DNA from: an uncultured Alphaproteobacteria bacterium | GTDB taxonomy: Bacteria; Pseudomonadota; Alphaproteobacteria; GCA-2731375 | Assembly: GCA_951812805.1 (NCBI GenBank) | Contig: CATOSZ010000008.1 | Span: 262,137-326,136 of the forward strand | DNA: 64,000 nt | Direction of reading: 5' to 3' | In this document: positions 1 to 8,948 of the stretch, piece after piece | Layout: the number at the start of each line of letters is the position of its first letter | How positions within the stretch are numbered: the first letter of the stretch is position 1 | Position numbers and translations under genes: made by a program | Notes under the pieces: generated by a model | Told to the model about the DNA's origin: nothing | The model's input: only the letters and a program-made list of their open reading frames with translations | Database searches by the model: none

Positions 1-185
1 ACGCGATCTCCACCCCGGTGATCGCGTCGGGCGGCGTCGGCGGGATCGAGGATATCCGTCGCCTATTGGACGTGGCCGAGGCCGGCATCGAGGGGGTCAT
101 CGTCGGCCGCGCGCTCTATGATGGGCGGATCGATCCGGCCGCGGCCCTCGCACTCGTCGGATCGGCCGGGGAGGCGGCATGCTGA
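1..185 (+). CDS. hisA: HisA (ProFAR isomerase), C-terminal part only
   Basis: The frame starting at base 3 runs into the window and ends at TGA 183-185. The visible 60 residues contain [15 protein letters not shown] and [13 protein letters not shown], the last phosphate-binding strands and loops of the HisA/HisF (beta-alpha)8 barrel. HisA isomerises ProFAR to PRFAR in histidine synthesis in the cytoplasm. HisF, the next gene, uses the product, and its ATG lies inside the hisA end (7 bp overlap), so the two are probably translationally coupled. The 5' part lies outside the window. The HisA assignment rests on the barrel motif plus position immediately before hisF. Confidence 0.9.
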   Translation, partial: AISTPVIASGGVGGIEDIRRLLDVAEAGIEGVIVGRALYDGRIDPAAALALVGSAGEAAC

Positions 186-946
186 CCAAGCGGATCATTC
201 CCTGTCTCGACGTGAAGGACGGCCGGGTCGTCAAGGGCGTCAACTTCGTCGACCTGCGCGACGCCGGCGATCCCGTCGCCCAGGCCAAGGTCTATGACGC
301 GGCGGGCGCGGACGAGCTCTGCTTCCTCGACATCACCGCGTCCTCGGACAACCGCGGCATCATCCTGGAGGTCGCCCGGGCGACGGCGGAGCAGTGCTTC
401 ATGCCGCTCACCATCGGCGGTGGCGTCCGCGCGGTCGAGGACATGCGCCGTCTGCTACTGGCCGGTGCCGACAAGGTCTCGATCAACACCGCCGCCATCC
501 AGCGCCCGGAACTGATCGGCGAGGCGGCGGAGAAGTTCGGCAGCCAGTGCATCGTCGTCGCCATCGACGCGCGGGGCCGGGCCGACGGCGGCTTCGAGGT
601 CTTCACCCACGGCGGGCGCAACGAAACGGGCCTGGACGCGGTCGACTGGGCCAGGCGCGCCGTCGACCTCGGCGCCGGTGAGATCCTGCTGACCTCGATG
701 GATCGCGACGGCACCAAGCAGGGCTTCGACGTGGCGCTCACCCGCGCCGTCTCCCGTGCGGTCACGGTGCCAGTGATCGCCTCGGGCGGGGTCGGTACCC
801 TCGACCATCTGGTGGCCGGCGTGGTGGAGGGGGAGGCCGACGCGGTGCTGGCCGCGTCGATCTTCCACTTCGGCGAATTTTCGATCGCCGAGGCCAAGGC
901 GCACATGGCGGCGGCCGGCGTGCCGATCCGCCTCGGGGCGGCCTGA
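179..946 (+). CDS. hisF: Imidazole glycerol phosphate synthase cyclase subunit HisF
   Basis: The 255-residue protein has the normal HisF length. It opens [20 protein letters not shown], which carries the first catalytic aspartate (D11), and VVAIDARG supplies the second. FLDITAS, TIGGGV and ASGGVG are phosphate-loop and barrel motifs. With HisH it converts PRFAR and glutamine-derived ammonia to imidazole glycerol phosphate and AICAR. It overlaps hisA by 7 bp, and its TGA overlaps the ATG of the next gene by one base (946). hisE/hisI do not follow here. A phosphatase gene does, so the histidine operon order is changed or ends at this point. Confidence 0.97.
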   Translation: MLTKRIIPCLDVKDGRVVKGVNFVDLRDAGDPVAQAKVYDAAGADELCFLDITASSDNRGIILEVARATAEQCFMPLTIGGGVRAVEDMRRLLLAGADKVSINTAAIQRPELIGEAAEKFGSQCIVVAIDARGRADGGFEVFTHGGRNETGLDAVDWARRAVDLGAGEILLTSMDRDGTKQGFDVALTRAVSRAVTVPVIASGGVGTLDHLVAGVVEGEADAVLAASIFHFGEFSIAEAKAHMAAAGVPIRLGAA

Positions 947-1446
947 TGCGGCGCCTGCTGTTGTTCCGTCACGCCAGCGCCGCCCCCGGCATCGCGCACG
1001 AGGACCATGCCCGTCCCCTGGACGCGCCCGGTCAGGCGGATGCGCGGGCGATGGGTGCACGCCTCGCCGCCCTCGACCTCCACCCGGACCTGGTGCTGTG
1101 CTCCAGCGCGCTGCGCGCCGTCGAAACCTGGGAGGCGGCCGGGCCGGCCTTTCCCGCGGCCCCGCCCGTCCAGTTGAACGACGCGCTCTATCTCGCCGAT
1201 CCCGGCACCCTGCTGGATGCGATCGGCGAGGTTCCGGCGGCGATTGCCACCCTCATGCTGATCGGCCACAACCCGGGCCTGCACCAGCTGGCCGCGGCGC
1301 TCGCCAGCGCTGGCGCCGAGTCGGCGATCGGCGATCTCCATTCCGGTTATCCCGCCGGTGCCGTCAGTGTGCTGGCGGCCGAGGCGGGGGATTGGCGTGC
1401 GCTCGACGGCGGCGCTACACTCGAACACTTCCTCCGACCCCGGTGA
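946..1446 (+). CDS. SixA-like histidine phosphatase
   Basis: This 166-residue protein belongs to the histidine phosphatase (phosphoglycerate-mutase-like) superfamily. The N-terminal [10 protein letters not shown] holds the RH catalytic motif (R8, H9), and [12 protein letters not shown] carries the second conserved histidine. SixA-type enzymes remove phosphate from phosphohistidine proteins such as HPt domains or NPr. A small-molecule substrate is also possible. The start overlaps the hisF stop by one base, so the gene is co-translated with the his genes. It may simply be carried on that transcript, because no role in histidine synthesis is established for this family. The C-terminus reads into the spacer before the DUF35 gene. 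Confidence 0.8.
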   Translation: MRRLLLFRHASAAPGIAHEDHARPLDAPGQADARAMGARLAALDLHPDLVLCSSALRAVETWEAAGPAFPAAPPVQLNDALYLADPGTLLDAIGEVPAAIATLMLIGHNPGLHQLAAALASAGAESAIGDLHSGYPAGAVSVLAAEAGDWRALDGGATLEHFLRPR

Positions 1447-1505
1447 CGCGGCGACCCGCGACACCGCCTGCCTCTGCCTCCACCAGCCGCGAAAGGAAAT
1501 CGCCA

Positions 1506-1922
1506 GTGGAACTTCAACGCCCCCTGCCAACGCCCATGACGCCCGAGGCCAAGCCCTATTGGGACGGCCTCCGGGAGGGCAAACTGATGCTGCCGAAGTG
1601 CGACGATTGCGGCAAAGCCTTCTTCTATCCGCGCATCGCCTGTCCGCATTGCCACAGCCGCGCCGTCGGCTGGATCGAGGCGAGCGGCAAGGGCAAGCTC
1701 TATTCCTTCCAGATCGCCCACCGCGCCCTCAATCCCGCGTTCAAGATCGAGCCCCCCTACATCCTGGCGATGATCGAGCTGGAGGAAGGCCCGCGGATGA
1801 TGAGCAACCTGATCGACATCGAGCCCGACCCGGCCGTCGTCAAATGCGACATGGCCGTCGAGGTGGTGTTCGAGAAGCAGACCGACGAGGTCACCCTGCC
1901 GCTGTTCCGGCCGGCCGGCTGA
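1506..1922 (+). CDS. DUF35-type OB-fold/zinc-ribbon acyl-CoA-binding protein
   Basis: A GTG start at 1506 is preferred because AAAGGA at 1492-1497 sits eight bases upstream, and the family normally begins with a short helix before the zinc ribbon. The 138-residue protein has a rubredoxin-like ribbon [18 protein letters not shown] (CxxC, then CxxC) followed by an OB-fold containing [16 protein letters not shown]35 proteins partner with thiolase-like proteins, where they bind the CoA moiety. The thiolase gene follows directly, so the two probably form one complex acting on a beta-keto or sterol-like side-chain thioester. The substrate cannot be read from sequence. Confidence 0.85.
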   Translation: MELQRPLPTPMTPEAKPYWDGLREGKLMLPKCDDCGKAFFYPRIACPHCHSRAVGWIEASGKGKLYSFQIAHRALNPAFKIEPPYILAMIELEEGPRMMSNLIDIEPDPAVVKCDMAVEVVFEKQTDEVTLPLFRPAG

Positions 1923-1972
1923 GACCTCCCCGGGCAGATCAGGCGCAACAGAGACAATCAGGAACGCGTACT

Positions 1973-3118
1973 ATGAAAGAACTCTCCAATTCCGTCGCCA
2001 TCGTCGGCGTCGACGAGTCCGACGAGATCGGCACCCTGCCGGAGGTGAGCCAGCTGACTCTGCACCTCCAGGCGATCCACAATGCCGTCGCCGACGCCGG
2101 GCTGAAGATCTCCGACGTCGACGGCATCTTCACCGCCGGCCAGCATTCGCCGGCCCTGCTGGGCGAGGCGCTCGGCATCCGGCCGCGCTATGTCGACGGC
2201 ACCTCGGTCGGCGGCTGCTCCTTCATCATCATGGTTGGCCACGCGCTGCTGGCCCTCCACCACGGGCTCTGCGACGTCGCCGTCGTCAGCCATGGCGAAA
2301 GCGGACGTTCCGGCACCGGCGTGACGCGGGCACGCGATACCAGCCTCTCCGGCCAGTTCGAGATGCCCTACGGCTTCGGCGGGGCGCCGACCTATTTCGG
2401 CATGATCACCAACCGGCACATGCACGAGTACGGCACGACGCTGGAACAATGGGCCGACGTCGCCGTCTCGACCCGGGCCTGGGCGGGCCTCAATCCCAAG
2501 GCGCGCTTCCGCGATCCGATCACGGTGCAGGACGTGCTCGACTCCCGGCCGATGTTCTATCCCTTCAACCTGCTGAACATCTGCCTGGTGACCGACGCGG
2601 GCGGTGCCGTCGTGCTGACCCGGGCCGACCGGGCGAAGGACTGCGCCAAAAAGCCGGTCTATGTCCGCGGCGCCGGCGAGGGCACGGAACATGTCATGGT
2701 CACCGAAATGGCCGATATGCCGTTTTCCCACGCCACGCGGATTTCCGGCAACAAGGCCTTCGAAATGGCGGGTGTGACCCACTCCGACTTCGATCACATC
2801 ATGCTGTACGACGCCTTTACCTCCGGCCCGCCGCTGATGCTGGAAGCGCTCGGCTTCTGCAACCCGGGCGAGGGCGTCGGTTTCTTCGAGGACGGCCGTT
2901 CGACGCCGGGCGGATCCCTGCCGATCAACACCAACGGCGGCGGTCTGTCCTATACGCATTCCGGCATGTACGGCATCTTCCCGATCATCGAGGCGGTGCG
3001 CCAGCAGCGGGGTGAATGCGGCGAGCGGCAGGTCCCGGACGCCCGGCTCTCGCTGGTCAACGGCATGGGCGGCATGCTCTCGGCGGCCGGTACCATCGTG
3101 CTGAGCCACGAGACGTAG
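1973..3118 (+). CDS. Thiolase-family protein (SCPx-like, non-canonical)
   Basis: The protein has 381 residues from ATG 1973. VGVDESDEIGTLPEVSQLTL and the DVDGIF segment match the N-terminal half of SCP-x/lipid-transfer-type thiolases. TSVGGCSF provides a cysteine in the usual nucleophile region, and INTNGGGLSYTHSGMYG and SLVNGMGGMLSAAGT correspond to the C-terminal conserved loops (NxxGG, NGMGG). Such proteins, paired with a DUF35 protein as here, carry out thiolase or retro-aldol reactions on CoA thioesters. The gene is separated by 50 bp from the DUF35 gene and 4 bp from the methyltransferase, consistent with one transcript. The exact reaction is unknown. Confidence 0.85.
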   Translation: MKELSNSVAIVGVDESDEIGTLPEVSQLTLHLQAIHNAVADAGLKISDVDGIFTAGQHSPALLGEALGIRPRYVDGTSVGGCSFIIMVGHALLALHHGLCDVAVVSHGESGRSGTGVTRARDTSLSGQFEMPYGFGGAPTYFGMITNRHMHEYGTTLEQWADVAVSTRAWAGLNPKARFRDPITVQDVLDSRPMFYPFNLLNICLVTDAGGAVVLTRADRAKDCAKKPVYVRGAGEGTEHVMVTEMADMPFSHATRISGNKAFEMAGVTHSDFDHIMLYDAFTSGPPLMLEALGFCNPGEGVGFFEDGRSTPGGSLPINTNGGGLSYTHSGMYGIFPIIEAVRQQRGECGERQVPDARLSLVNGMGGMLSAAGTIVLSHET

Positions 3119-3122
3119 GCGG

Positions 3123-3908
3123 ATGGCCAAGCCGGAACTCCGCTTCTCGGACGGCGCCGCCTACGAGCGGACCATGGGGGTGTGGAGCCGGCTCGCCGGC
3201 GACGTCTTCCTCGACTGGCTGGCGCCGGAGGCCGGCCTCGCGTGGGTCGATGTCGGCTGCGGCAACGGTGCTTTCACCGAGGCCATCGTCGCGCGCACGG
3301 CGCCGGCCGCGGTGGAGGGGGTCGATCCCTCGGACGGGCAGATCGACTTCGCGCGCAAACGCGCGCCGGGCTCGATCGCCGGCTACCGCGTCGGCGACGC
3401 CATGGCGCTGCCCTTCCCGGACGACCATTTCGATGCGGCGACGATGGCGCTGGTCATCTTCTTCGTGCCCGAGCCGGCGACCGGCGTGGCGGAGCTGGTC
3501 CGGGTAACGCGCCCCGGCGGCCGGGTCGCCGCCTATGTCTGGGACATGTACGGCGCAGGCTTTCCGCTGGAGCCGCTGCTGGCCGAGATGCGGGCGATGG
3601 GCATGACCCCGCCGATGCCGCCGAGTATGGAGGCCTCCCGCCTCGAGACCTTGCGCGGCCTGTGGTCGGCGGCCGGCCTCGGCGGGATCGAGACCCGGGA
3701 GATCACCGTCGAACGCACCTTCGCCGACTTCACGGAATTCTGGTCGACCGTCCTCGGCTCCAGCTTCGCCCGCGCCTTCGCCGACCTCGATGAGGCGACA
3801 CGCCAAGACCTGGAGACCCGCGTCCGCACCCGCCTATCCCCCGCCGCCGACGGCACTCTCACCACGACCGCGCATGCCTTCGCCATTCAAGGGCGCGTGG
3901 CGGGGTAG
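3123..3908 (+). CDS. Class I SAM-dependent methyltransferase
   Basis: This is a 261-residue Rossmann methyltransferase. VDVGCGNGAFTEAI (about residues 40-53) is motif I, the SAM-binding glycine loop. EGVDPSDGQI is motif II, and GDAMALPFPDDHFD with the following MALVIFF strand gives motifs III-IV. RVTRPGGRVAAYVWD is the post-motif strand typical of the UbiE/Methyltransf_11 group. It begins 4 bp after the thiolase stop, so it is likely the last gene of the DUF35-thiolase transcript. The substrate is unknown. Confidence 0.85.
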   Translation: MAKPELRFSDGAAYERTMGVWSRLAGDVFLDWLAPEAGLAWVDVGCGNGAFTEAIVARTAPAAVEGVDPSDGQIDFARKRAPGSIAGYRVGDAMALPFPDDHFDAATMALVIFFVPEPATGVAELVRVTRPGGRVAAYVWDMYGAGFPLEPLLAEMRAMGMTPPMPPSMEASRLETLRGLWSAAGLGGIETREITVERTFADFTEFWSTVLGSSFARAFADLDEATRQDLETRVRTRLSPAADGTLTTTAHAFAIQGRVAG

Positions 3909-4388
3909 GTTGCAGGCTTCAACGATCGAGCGATAAGCGCTCTATAAGATCTCGTTCATCGTGTCCTCGACTGGACCGTCGTCTTCCATGTCTTCCGCCT
4001 CTGCACCGAGGGCGCGGGTAGTCGTCAGCATCTCCTGTTGGACTTCAACCGAGACGAAGGCCGTGCCTTTTGTAAAGCCTATGAGCGTGCTCGGTCGTGA
4101 GCAGGTCGGTTCTGGGACACGGCATTGGGACACGATGTCAGTGTTTTCGAGCCCACACGCCAGCCGCCGTCGCCCTTTTCGAGCAACCTTCGTTTCCAGG
4201 AATTTTGCTTAGTGCTGAGCCTCAATGTCGCCTTTCAACTCCTCGGCGTCCGGACCACCTTCGCAATTTGCCGTAACATTAGGCAGTGCTGACGGAGTCC
4301 TTGTAGCCACTTGCGGACATTCGGCCTGGCCACCAGCGCATGGATTCTGCAATCGTTCATCGCTAAGCTCTCCGGTAGGGGGATCTCG
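3909..4388. other. 480-bp spacer upstream of the cyclase gene, no supported gene
   Basis: No convincing coding region is visible. A 63-codon minus-strand frame (3942-4133) has no recognisable domain and no clear ribosome binding site. The base composition is less GC-rich than the neighbouring genes, for example TTGCCGTAACATTAGGCAG near 4268. The region most likely contains the promoter of the interrupted adenylyl cyclase, although no clean -35/-10 pair was found. Confidence 0.5.
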
Positions 4389-5287
4389 ATGGAACGCCGT
4401 CTCGCCGCCATTCTGGCCGCCGACGTGGTCGGCTACTCGCGGCTGATCCGTGCAGACGAGGAAGGCACGATCGCGGCCTTCAAGGCTCTGCGCGCGGACC
4501 TCATCGATCCGAAACTTGCCGAACACAATGGCCGCATCGTCAAGCTCATGGGCGATGGCATCCTGGTGGAGTTCGCGAGCGCCGTGGATGCCGTCCGTGC
4601 CGCCGTGGAAATGCAACGGTTAATAGCCGTAAGAAATTCCAGCCTATCTGAACAGAACCGCGTCGTGTTCCGCATCGGTATCAACCTGGGCGACGTCGTG
4701 ATCGACGGCGACGACATCCATGGTGACGGAGTAAACGTGGCGGCGCGGCTAGAAGGACTCTGTGAACCAGGCGGGTTATTCATCTCTGGGAGCGTGTACG
4801 AGCAAGTGCGTGACCGTATCGACCTGTCGTTTGAGGATTTGGGCGAGCAAGAGGTCAAGAACATCAACAGACCCGTGCGGGTGTTCCATGCACTGCTGAA
4901 TGACGGGGCCAAAAAGCCACGGCATGCGCCAACTACAAGAACGGCATCGCAGAACTCGTGGGTTACCATAGTGGTGGTGGTTGTCGCCGTCGCTATGGCA
5001 GGAGGAGGTGTTTGGTGGTGGCAATCTCGGCAACATGACGTCGTTCCTGCTGATTCTGCACAGGTAGCACTACCGTTACCTGACAAGCCCTCTATTGCCG
5101 TTCTACCTTTCGACAACCTGAGCGGTGATCCTCAACAGGCCTATTTTTCCGACGGCATAACCGAGGACCTGATCACAGACCTGTCGAAGATATCGGGGCT
5201 CTTTGTCATTGCCCGTAACTCGTCATTCTTCTATAGGGACCAACAGGTAAAGGTACGGCAGATCGCGAAAGAACTGGGGGTGCGCTA
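4389..5287 (+). pseudogene. Class III adenylyl cyclase/TPR gene, fragment 1 of 3 (cyclase domain, TM, start of TolB-like part)
   Basis: This is the 5' piece of a gene cut by two insertion sequences. The start is ATG 4389, with MERRLAAILAADVVGYSRL. D12 and D56 (KLMGDGIL) are the metal-binding aspartates of class III cyclases, and GINLGDVV and GDGVNVAARLE are further cyclase motifs. A single membrane helix (WVTIVVVVVAVAMAGG) follows near residue 200, then a segment starting PSIAVLPFDNLSGD as in TPR-type cyclases of rhizobia. The frame continues into the ISAs1 element and ends at TGA 5333, so a truncated 314-residue membrane cyclase without TPRs could still be made. Bases 5278-5287 are the left target duplication. 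Fragments 2 and 3 restore 641 codons. Confidence 0.93.
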
Positions 5288-6496
5288 CAGGGCAATCGCA
5301 TTTCAGAATTTGCCGAGGAGTGACAGGAGATAGTCGTTGTTCCAAGCGGCGATTTTGAACTTGGCGCGCAGCGAGTCTTTTCGTGGATCCTTTCGCATGA
5401 CATTGAGCGCCATGTGGCGCAGGACGGCGAGATTGTGCGGTCCATTGTCCTTGCGGGTTCTGTCTTGGTCTTCGTTCATTTGGACATCGAGGCACCAGTG
5501 CAGGCGGTTTTCGACCCCCCAGTGCGCCCGGGCAACGGGATTGAAGCGCTCGGCGTCGAGCGGCTGGCTGAGCAGGTAGTAGGCGGTTTCGCTCGACGTC
5601 TTCTCCGCGCACTCGCGGGTCCGGGTGACTTTGGCGACCGCCTTCAGGCCCGGCCAATGATGGCGCTCTTGCAGCCACTCGACGTGGCTGGAGACGAGAG
5701 CGGCACGGGTCTCGATGCGGCCATGATCGCCATCGACCGTGGTGTCGGTGGTGGTCGCTTCGGCTTTCGGATCGTCGAGGAAGGTTCTCACGTCGTCATG
5801 CAGCGTGCCTTGATTGCCCTTCAACGCCAGGGCGTAGTCACCCCCCTGCTCGATAATCTGGCTGGCGATGGCGCGCTGGCAATTGAGGGCGTCCACGGTC
5901 ACGATCGTCCCCTCGAGGCTCAATAGTTTCAACAGCTTCGGCACGGCGGTGATCTCGTTGGACTTGGCGTCGGTGGCGACTTGCCCCAACACCAGCCGCT
6001 GATCACAGCCCCAGGCCGAGACCATATGCAGCGCCGACGTGCCGCTCGCCTTGTCGTAGGATCGCCGCACCACCTTGCCGTCGATCGCAATGACCCCTTG
6101 GCAGGTCTCGGAAAAGCGCGCCATGAAGCGCTGGAAGCAGGCGCCGAACGCCTCCGGATCCAGCAACCGGAACACCCGGCTGAAGGTGTCGTGGCTCGGC
6201 ACGCCATGTTCGAGTACGAGAAATTCCCGCAGGAACGCCTCCTTTTCACGCGCGAAGATCGCCATGTCGACCGCCGTCTGACCGCCCGAGAGGACCGTGC
6301 ACAGGGCGATCGTCAAGATCTCCAGCAGATCGTGACGCCCGGCATTGCCAGTCCGCGGATCCTCGAGACCCTCAAAGCACTCCAGAAAGCCTTCCATCGC
6401 AACCTCCACCCGTGAAAAGACCGGGTAGAATCGATTCGCGCCAATACCTCAAGATCAAACACGCACGTCAAGGCAATTCCAAATGCGATTCCCCTG
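5288..6496 (-). mobile_element. ISAs1-family insertion sequence, 1209 bp, complete
   Basis: Both ends are readable. The left end begins CAGGGCAATCGCATTT, and the reverse complement of the right end begins CAGGGGAATCGCATTT. The element is flanked by a perfect 10-bp direct repeat GGGTGCGCTA at 5278-5287 and 6497-6506, the usual target duplication size for this family. It contains one intact minus-strand transposase. It lies in the adenylyl cyclase gene in the codons for GVRY. The intact ends, intact transposase and perfect duplication point to a recent, potentially active insertion. Confidence 0.96.
5303..6409 (-). CDS. ISAs1-family transposase (H-repeat type)
   Basis: The 368-residue DDE transposase carries the N-terminal DUF4338/H-repeat start FLECFEGLEDPRTGNAGRHD. 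GVIAIDGKVVRRSYD gives the first catalytic aspartate, IVTVDALNCQ the second, and the RAHWGVENRLHW helix the glutamate. The final KIAAWNNDYLLSLLGKF is the standard C-terminus. No stop or frameshift interrupts it. It is oriented opposite to the interrupted cyclase gene, and its product should act only on the IS ends. Confidence 0.96.
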   Translation of the reverse strand: MEVAMEGFLECFEGLEDPRTGNAGRHDLLEILTIALCTVLSGGQTAVDMAIFAREKEAFLREFLVLEHGVPSHDTFSRVFRLLDPEAFGACFQRFMARFSETCQGVIAIDGKVVRRSYDKASGTSALHMVSAWGCDQRLVLGQVATDAKSNEITAVPKLLKLLSLEGTIVTVDALNCQRAIASQIIEQGGDYALALKGNQGTLHDDVRTFLDDPKAEATTTDTTVDGDHGRIETRAALVSSHVEWLQERHHWPGLKAVAKVTRTRECAEKTSSETAYYLLSQPLDAERFNPVARAHWGVENRLHWCLDVQMNEDQDRTRKDNGPHNLAVLRHMALNVMRKDPRKDSLRAKFKIAAWNNDYLLSLLGKF

Positions 6497-6506
6497 GGGT
6501 GCGCTA

Positions 6507-6653
6507 TGTACTGGAAGGCAGCGTGCGCCGCGCCAACGATCAGGTCCGCATCAATGCTCAGCTAATAGATGCGAAGACAGGTGGCCACCTTTGGGCGGAG
6601 CGATACGACGGCTCATTTAACGATGTATTCGCGGTACAGGATCAAGTGACTAG
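6507..6653 (+). pseudogene. Adenylyl cyclase/TPR gene, fragment 2 of 3
   Basis: Directly after the right ISAs1 target repeat (6497-6506) the cyclase frame resumes with YVLEGSVRRANDQVRINAQ and LIDAKTGGHLWAERYDG, then FNDVFAVQDQVTS. This is the conserved stretch between the TolB-like part and the TPRs of such cyclases. It ends at 6653, where the IS3-type element starts. The CTAG at 6650-6653 is the left copy of the second target repeat. The fragment has no start of its own and should not give a functional product. Confidence 0.93.
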
Positions 6654-6679
6654 TGGAGTTCCCCCGGTTTCGTGGACGG

Positions 6680-7588
6680 TCAAAGATTTGTGCGACGGGG
6701 GGCTGTGCTCCTCTCGTAGTTGATCGGCGACATGTATCCTATGGATGAATGCCGGCGTCGGGGATTGTACCAGCCTTCGATGAACTGGAAGAGTTCGCGC
6801 CGCGCATGGTCGGGGTTTTCGAGCCGCCGCCGGTCGATCAGCTCGCATTCGAGGGTGGCGAAGAAGCTCTCGGCCATGGCGTTGTCGTAGCAGTCGCCGA
6901 CCGAGCCCATGGAGGGCCGGACGCCGAACTTGCGGCAACGGGTGCCGAAGTCGATCGAGGTGTACTGCGAACCCTGGTCGGAGTGATGGATCGGCCTTCC
7001 TTTCGGCCGCCGTCGCGTGACCGCCATATCGAGGGCCTGCAAGACGAGTGCGGTGGCGAGGTGCGTCTCCATCGCCCAACCGACGACGCGGCGGCTGAAG
7101 GCGTCCAGGACGATCGCCAGGTACAGGAAGCCCATCGCGGTCGGGACATAAGTGATGTCCGCGACCCAGAGTTCGTCAGGCGCCTCGGCACGGAAGTCCC
7201 GATCGACCAGGTCCGGTGCTGGGCGCACGCCCTCACTTCGCACCGTCGTCTTGGGCCGCCGGCGCCGACTGACGCCCGACAGACCGGCCACGCGCATCAA
7301 TCGGGCCACCCGCTTGCGGGCGACGGCCACGCCCTCGTCACGCAGCTCGGCATGGATCCGCGGCGCGCCGTAGGTGCCGTCGGAGGCTGCGTGGATCTCG
7401 GTGATCCGCGCCGTCAGGATCCCATCGTCGATCTCCCGGCGGCTCGACGGCCGCCGACGCCACTCGTACCAGCCGCTGGTGGAGACCTCGAGCAGTCGGC
7501 ACATCATGGCGATTGGGTACATGGCTTGGTACGCACTCACGAACGCGAAGAGTCGTCCGAGGTCGCGTCGGTCTCCCGTGCGAACCAA
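6680..7588 (-). CDS. IS3-family transposase OrfB (integrase core)
   Basis: The frame encodes 302 residues with the rve integrase fold. The catalytic residues are the D of ELWVADITYV, the D of HHSDQGSQYTS and the E of NAMAESFFATLE. YRAWGMCRLL-type N-terminal sequence (here MYPIAMMCRLLEVSTSGWYEW) is the HTH_21 region. Normally it is made as an OrfAB fusion by -1 frameshifting. The GCAAAAGCC stretch on the minus strand near 7600, where both frames are open, is the probable slip site. No internal stop is present. Confidence 0.94.
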   Translation of the reverse strand: MVRTGDRRDLGRLFAFVSAYQAMYPIAMMCRLLEVSTSGWYEWRRRPSSRREIDDGILTARITEIHAASDGTYGAPRIHAELRDEGVAVARKRVARLMRVAGLSGVSRRRRPKTTVRSEGVRPAPDLVDRDFRAEAPDELWVADITYVPTAMGFLYLAIVLDAFSRRVVGWAMETHLATALVLQALDMAVTRRRPKGRPIHHSDQGSQYTSIDFGTRCRKFGVRPSMGSVGDCYDNAMAESFFATLECELIDRRRLENPDHARRELFQFIEGWYNPRRRHSSIGYMSPINYERSTAPRRTNL

Positions 7589-7851
7589 GCCGCGGCTTTT
7601 GCAAGTATCTCGCGCTCTTGTCTGAGCCGCTTGTTCTCACGACGAAGCCGCTTCAGCTCCTCGTGTTCCTTGCCGGTCAGGACTTCGGTGCGACGGCCTT
7701 CCGCCACATCGGCGGCGGCCACCCAGTTACGGATCGATTGCGCCGTCGGCTCGAACTCGCGGCTCAGTTCCTCCGGCGTCCGGCCGCCGCGGACAAGATC
7801 GACAAGCTGGCTGCGAAACTCATGCGGATACGGTGCTCGTTTTCGGGACAT
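7537..7851 (-). CDS. IS3-family transposase OrfA (HTH)
   Basis: The protein has 104 residues from the ATG at 7851 (MSRKRAPYPHEFRSQLVDL). SIRNWVAAAD is the recognition helix of the helix-turn-helix, and KEHEELKRLRRENKRLRQE is the leucine-zipper-like coiled coil typical of IS3 OrfA. It overlaps orfB (7537-7588) in the -1 frame, the arrangement that makes the OrfAB transposase. A longer start 12 codons upstream (7887) is possible but lies close to the terminal repeat. Confidence 0.93.
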   Translation of the reverse strand: MSRKRAPYPHEFRSQLVDLVRGGRTPEELSREFEPTAQSIRNWVAAADVAEGRRTEVLTGKEHEELKRLRRENKRLRQEREILAKAAAWFARETDATSDDSSRS

Positions 7852-7909
7852 CGTGGGCTCCTCCTTCCCAAAGGATCGGATGTCCACGAAATCGGGGCAA
7901 GCTCACTAG

Positions 7910-8789
7910 TGCCATTGTAACAGCGCTATCGTTACGGTTGACGACTGGTGAAAAACAAAGACTTTCTGGACGGGGCACTAAAGTTACGGCAGCCTACGAT
8001 GCCTTTCTCAAAGGCTGGAATTATTATAATAGCTGGACGCCCAAAGGTTTCCGTCAGGCAATACCTCATTTCGAACGGGCAATCGACTTAGACCCTGACT
8101 ACGGCCGAGCCTATGCTACGCTCGCATCAGTTTACTGGGAAGGCGGGTCGCAGCGTCTCTGGTACGAATCTCTTGATCTGTTTTGGGGAGAGGCTCGGAG
8201 TCTCGCACAAGAAAATCTTACGCGCGCACTAGAGAATCCGACACCTCTTGCACATCGTGTTGCATCACTGATTTATCTGGAGAAGGGTTTGGGCGGTCAA
8301 GTGCTACGGCGCATCGCGCAAGACTTTGACCGCGCCATCGATGAAGCACGAAAAGCCATCGCCCTCGATCCAAATGATCCCGAAGGTTATGTCGCCTGGG
8401 CCCACGTATTGACGATGTCAGGCAGGCCCGAAGAGGCGCTTGCCAATATCGATAAAGCAATGCGCCTCAATCCAAGATTTCCCTCGGAGTACTTATTCCA
8501 GGCAGCGTTCGCGCAGTTTGGCATGGACAATGTGGAAGAGGCAGTAGGCCTCCTGGAGAAGGCGATCGCACTAAACCCAGAGAACCTATTTGCGTCCTAT
8601 CTGCGTGTCGTAACCTACGCGTTACTAGAGCGCGAGAAGAAGCTAGCAGAAGCGATAAAACATTTCGAGCGAGTTTCACCATCCGATATAGGCCAAACCC
8701 GGTACACCAGATTTTGGGGTTTGTATAAGAATCGAGAGGATAATGAGCGAATTCGACGCGGTCTAGAACTTGCTGGGTTCCCACATTAG
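7910..8789 (+). pseudogene. Adenylyl cyclase/TPR gene, fragment 3 of 3 (TPR domain)
   Basis: After the IS3-type element the frame resumes as AIVTALSLRLTTGEKQRL and runs to TAG 8787-8789. It holds the TPR part: AIPHFERAIDLDPDYGRAYA, EARKAIALDPNDPEGYVAWA, IDKAMRLNPRFP and LLEKAIALNPENLFASY are successive TPR helices. Joining 4389-5287, 6507-6653 and 7910-8789 gives 1926 bp, exactly 642 codons including the stop, with no frame change. Apart from the two insertions, no damage is seen. The piece is less GC-rich than the surrounding genes, so the whole cyclase gene may have been acquired. Confidence 0.92.
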
Positions 8790-8948
8790 GGCGTTGATGT
8801 CCTATCTGGGTCAGATTCCCCCCAACGCCGGCTCTCGCGGCTGAGGGCGGCTATACTCCTGAAAGCCGCCGTGCGGCTCAATCGAGGGCGCTGTGCCCGC
8901 TCGGCAGGTGTCGGTAGCGCATTGACGGCAGAACGCCCGGTCTCTCTG

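Larger units (their letters stand above)
6654..7905 (-). mobile_element. IS3-family insertion sequence, 1252 bp, complete
   Basis: The left end begins TGGAGTTCCCCCGGTTTCGT. The reverse complement of the right end begins TGAGCTTGCCCCGATTTCGT, so the ends share TG...CCCCGRTTTCGTGGAC and the element has the family's TG/CA termini. It is flanked by CTAG at 6650-6653 and 7906-7909 (a 3-4 bp duplication is normal for IS3). Two minus-strand frames, orfA and orfB, overlap as in functional IS3 elements. It interrupts the same cyclase gene 157 bp beyond the ISAs1 element. Confidence 0.95.

Noticed and set aside
3942..4133. 63-codon minus-strand frame in the spacer before the cyclase gene
   Set aside because: It has no recognised domain and no clear ribosome binding site. 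It cannot be told from a chance frame.
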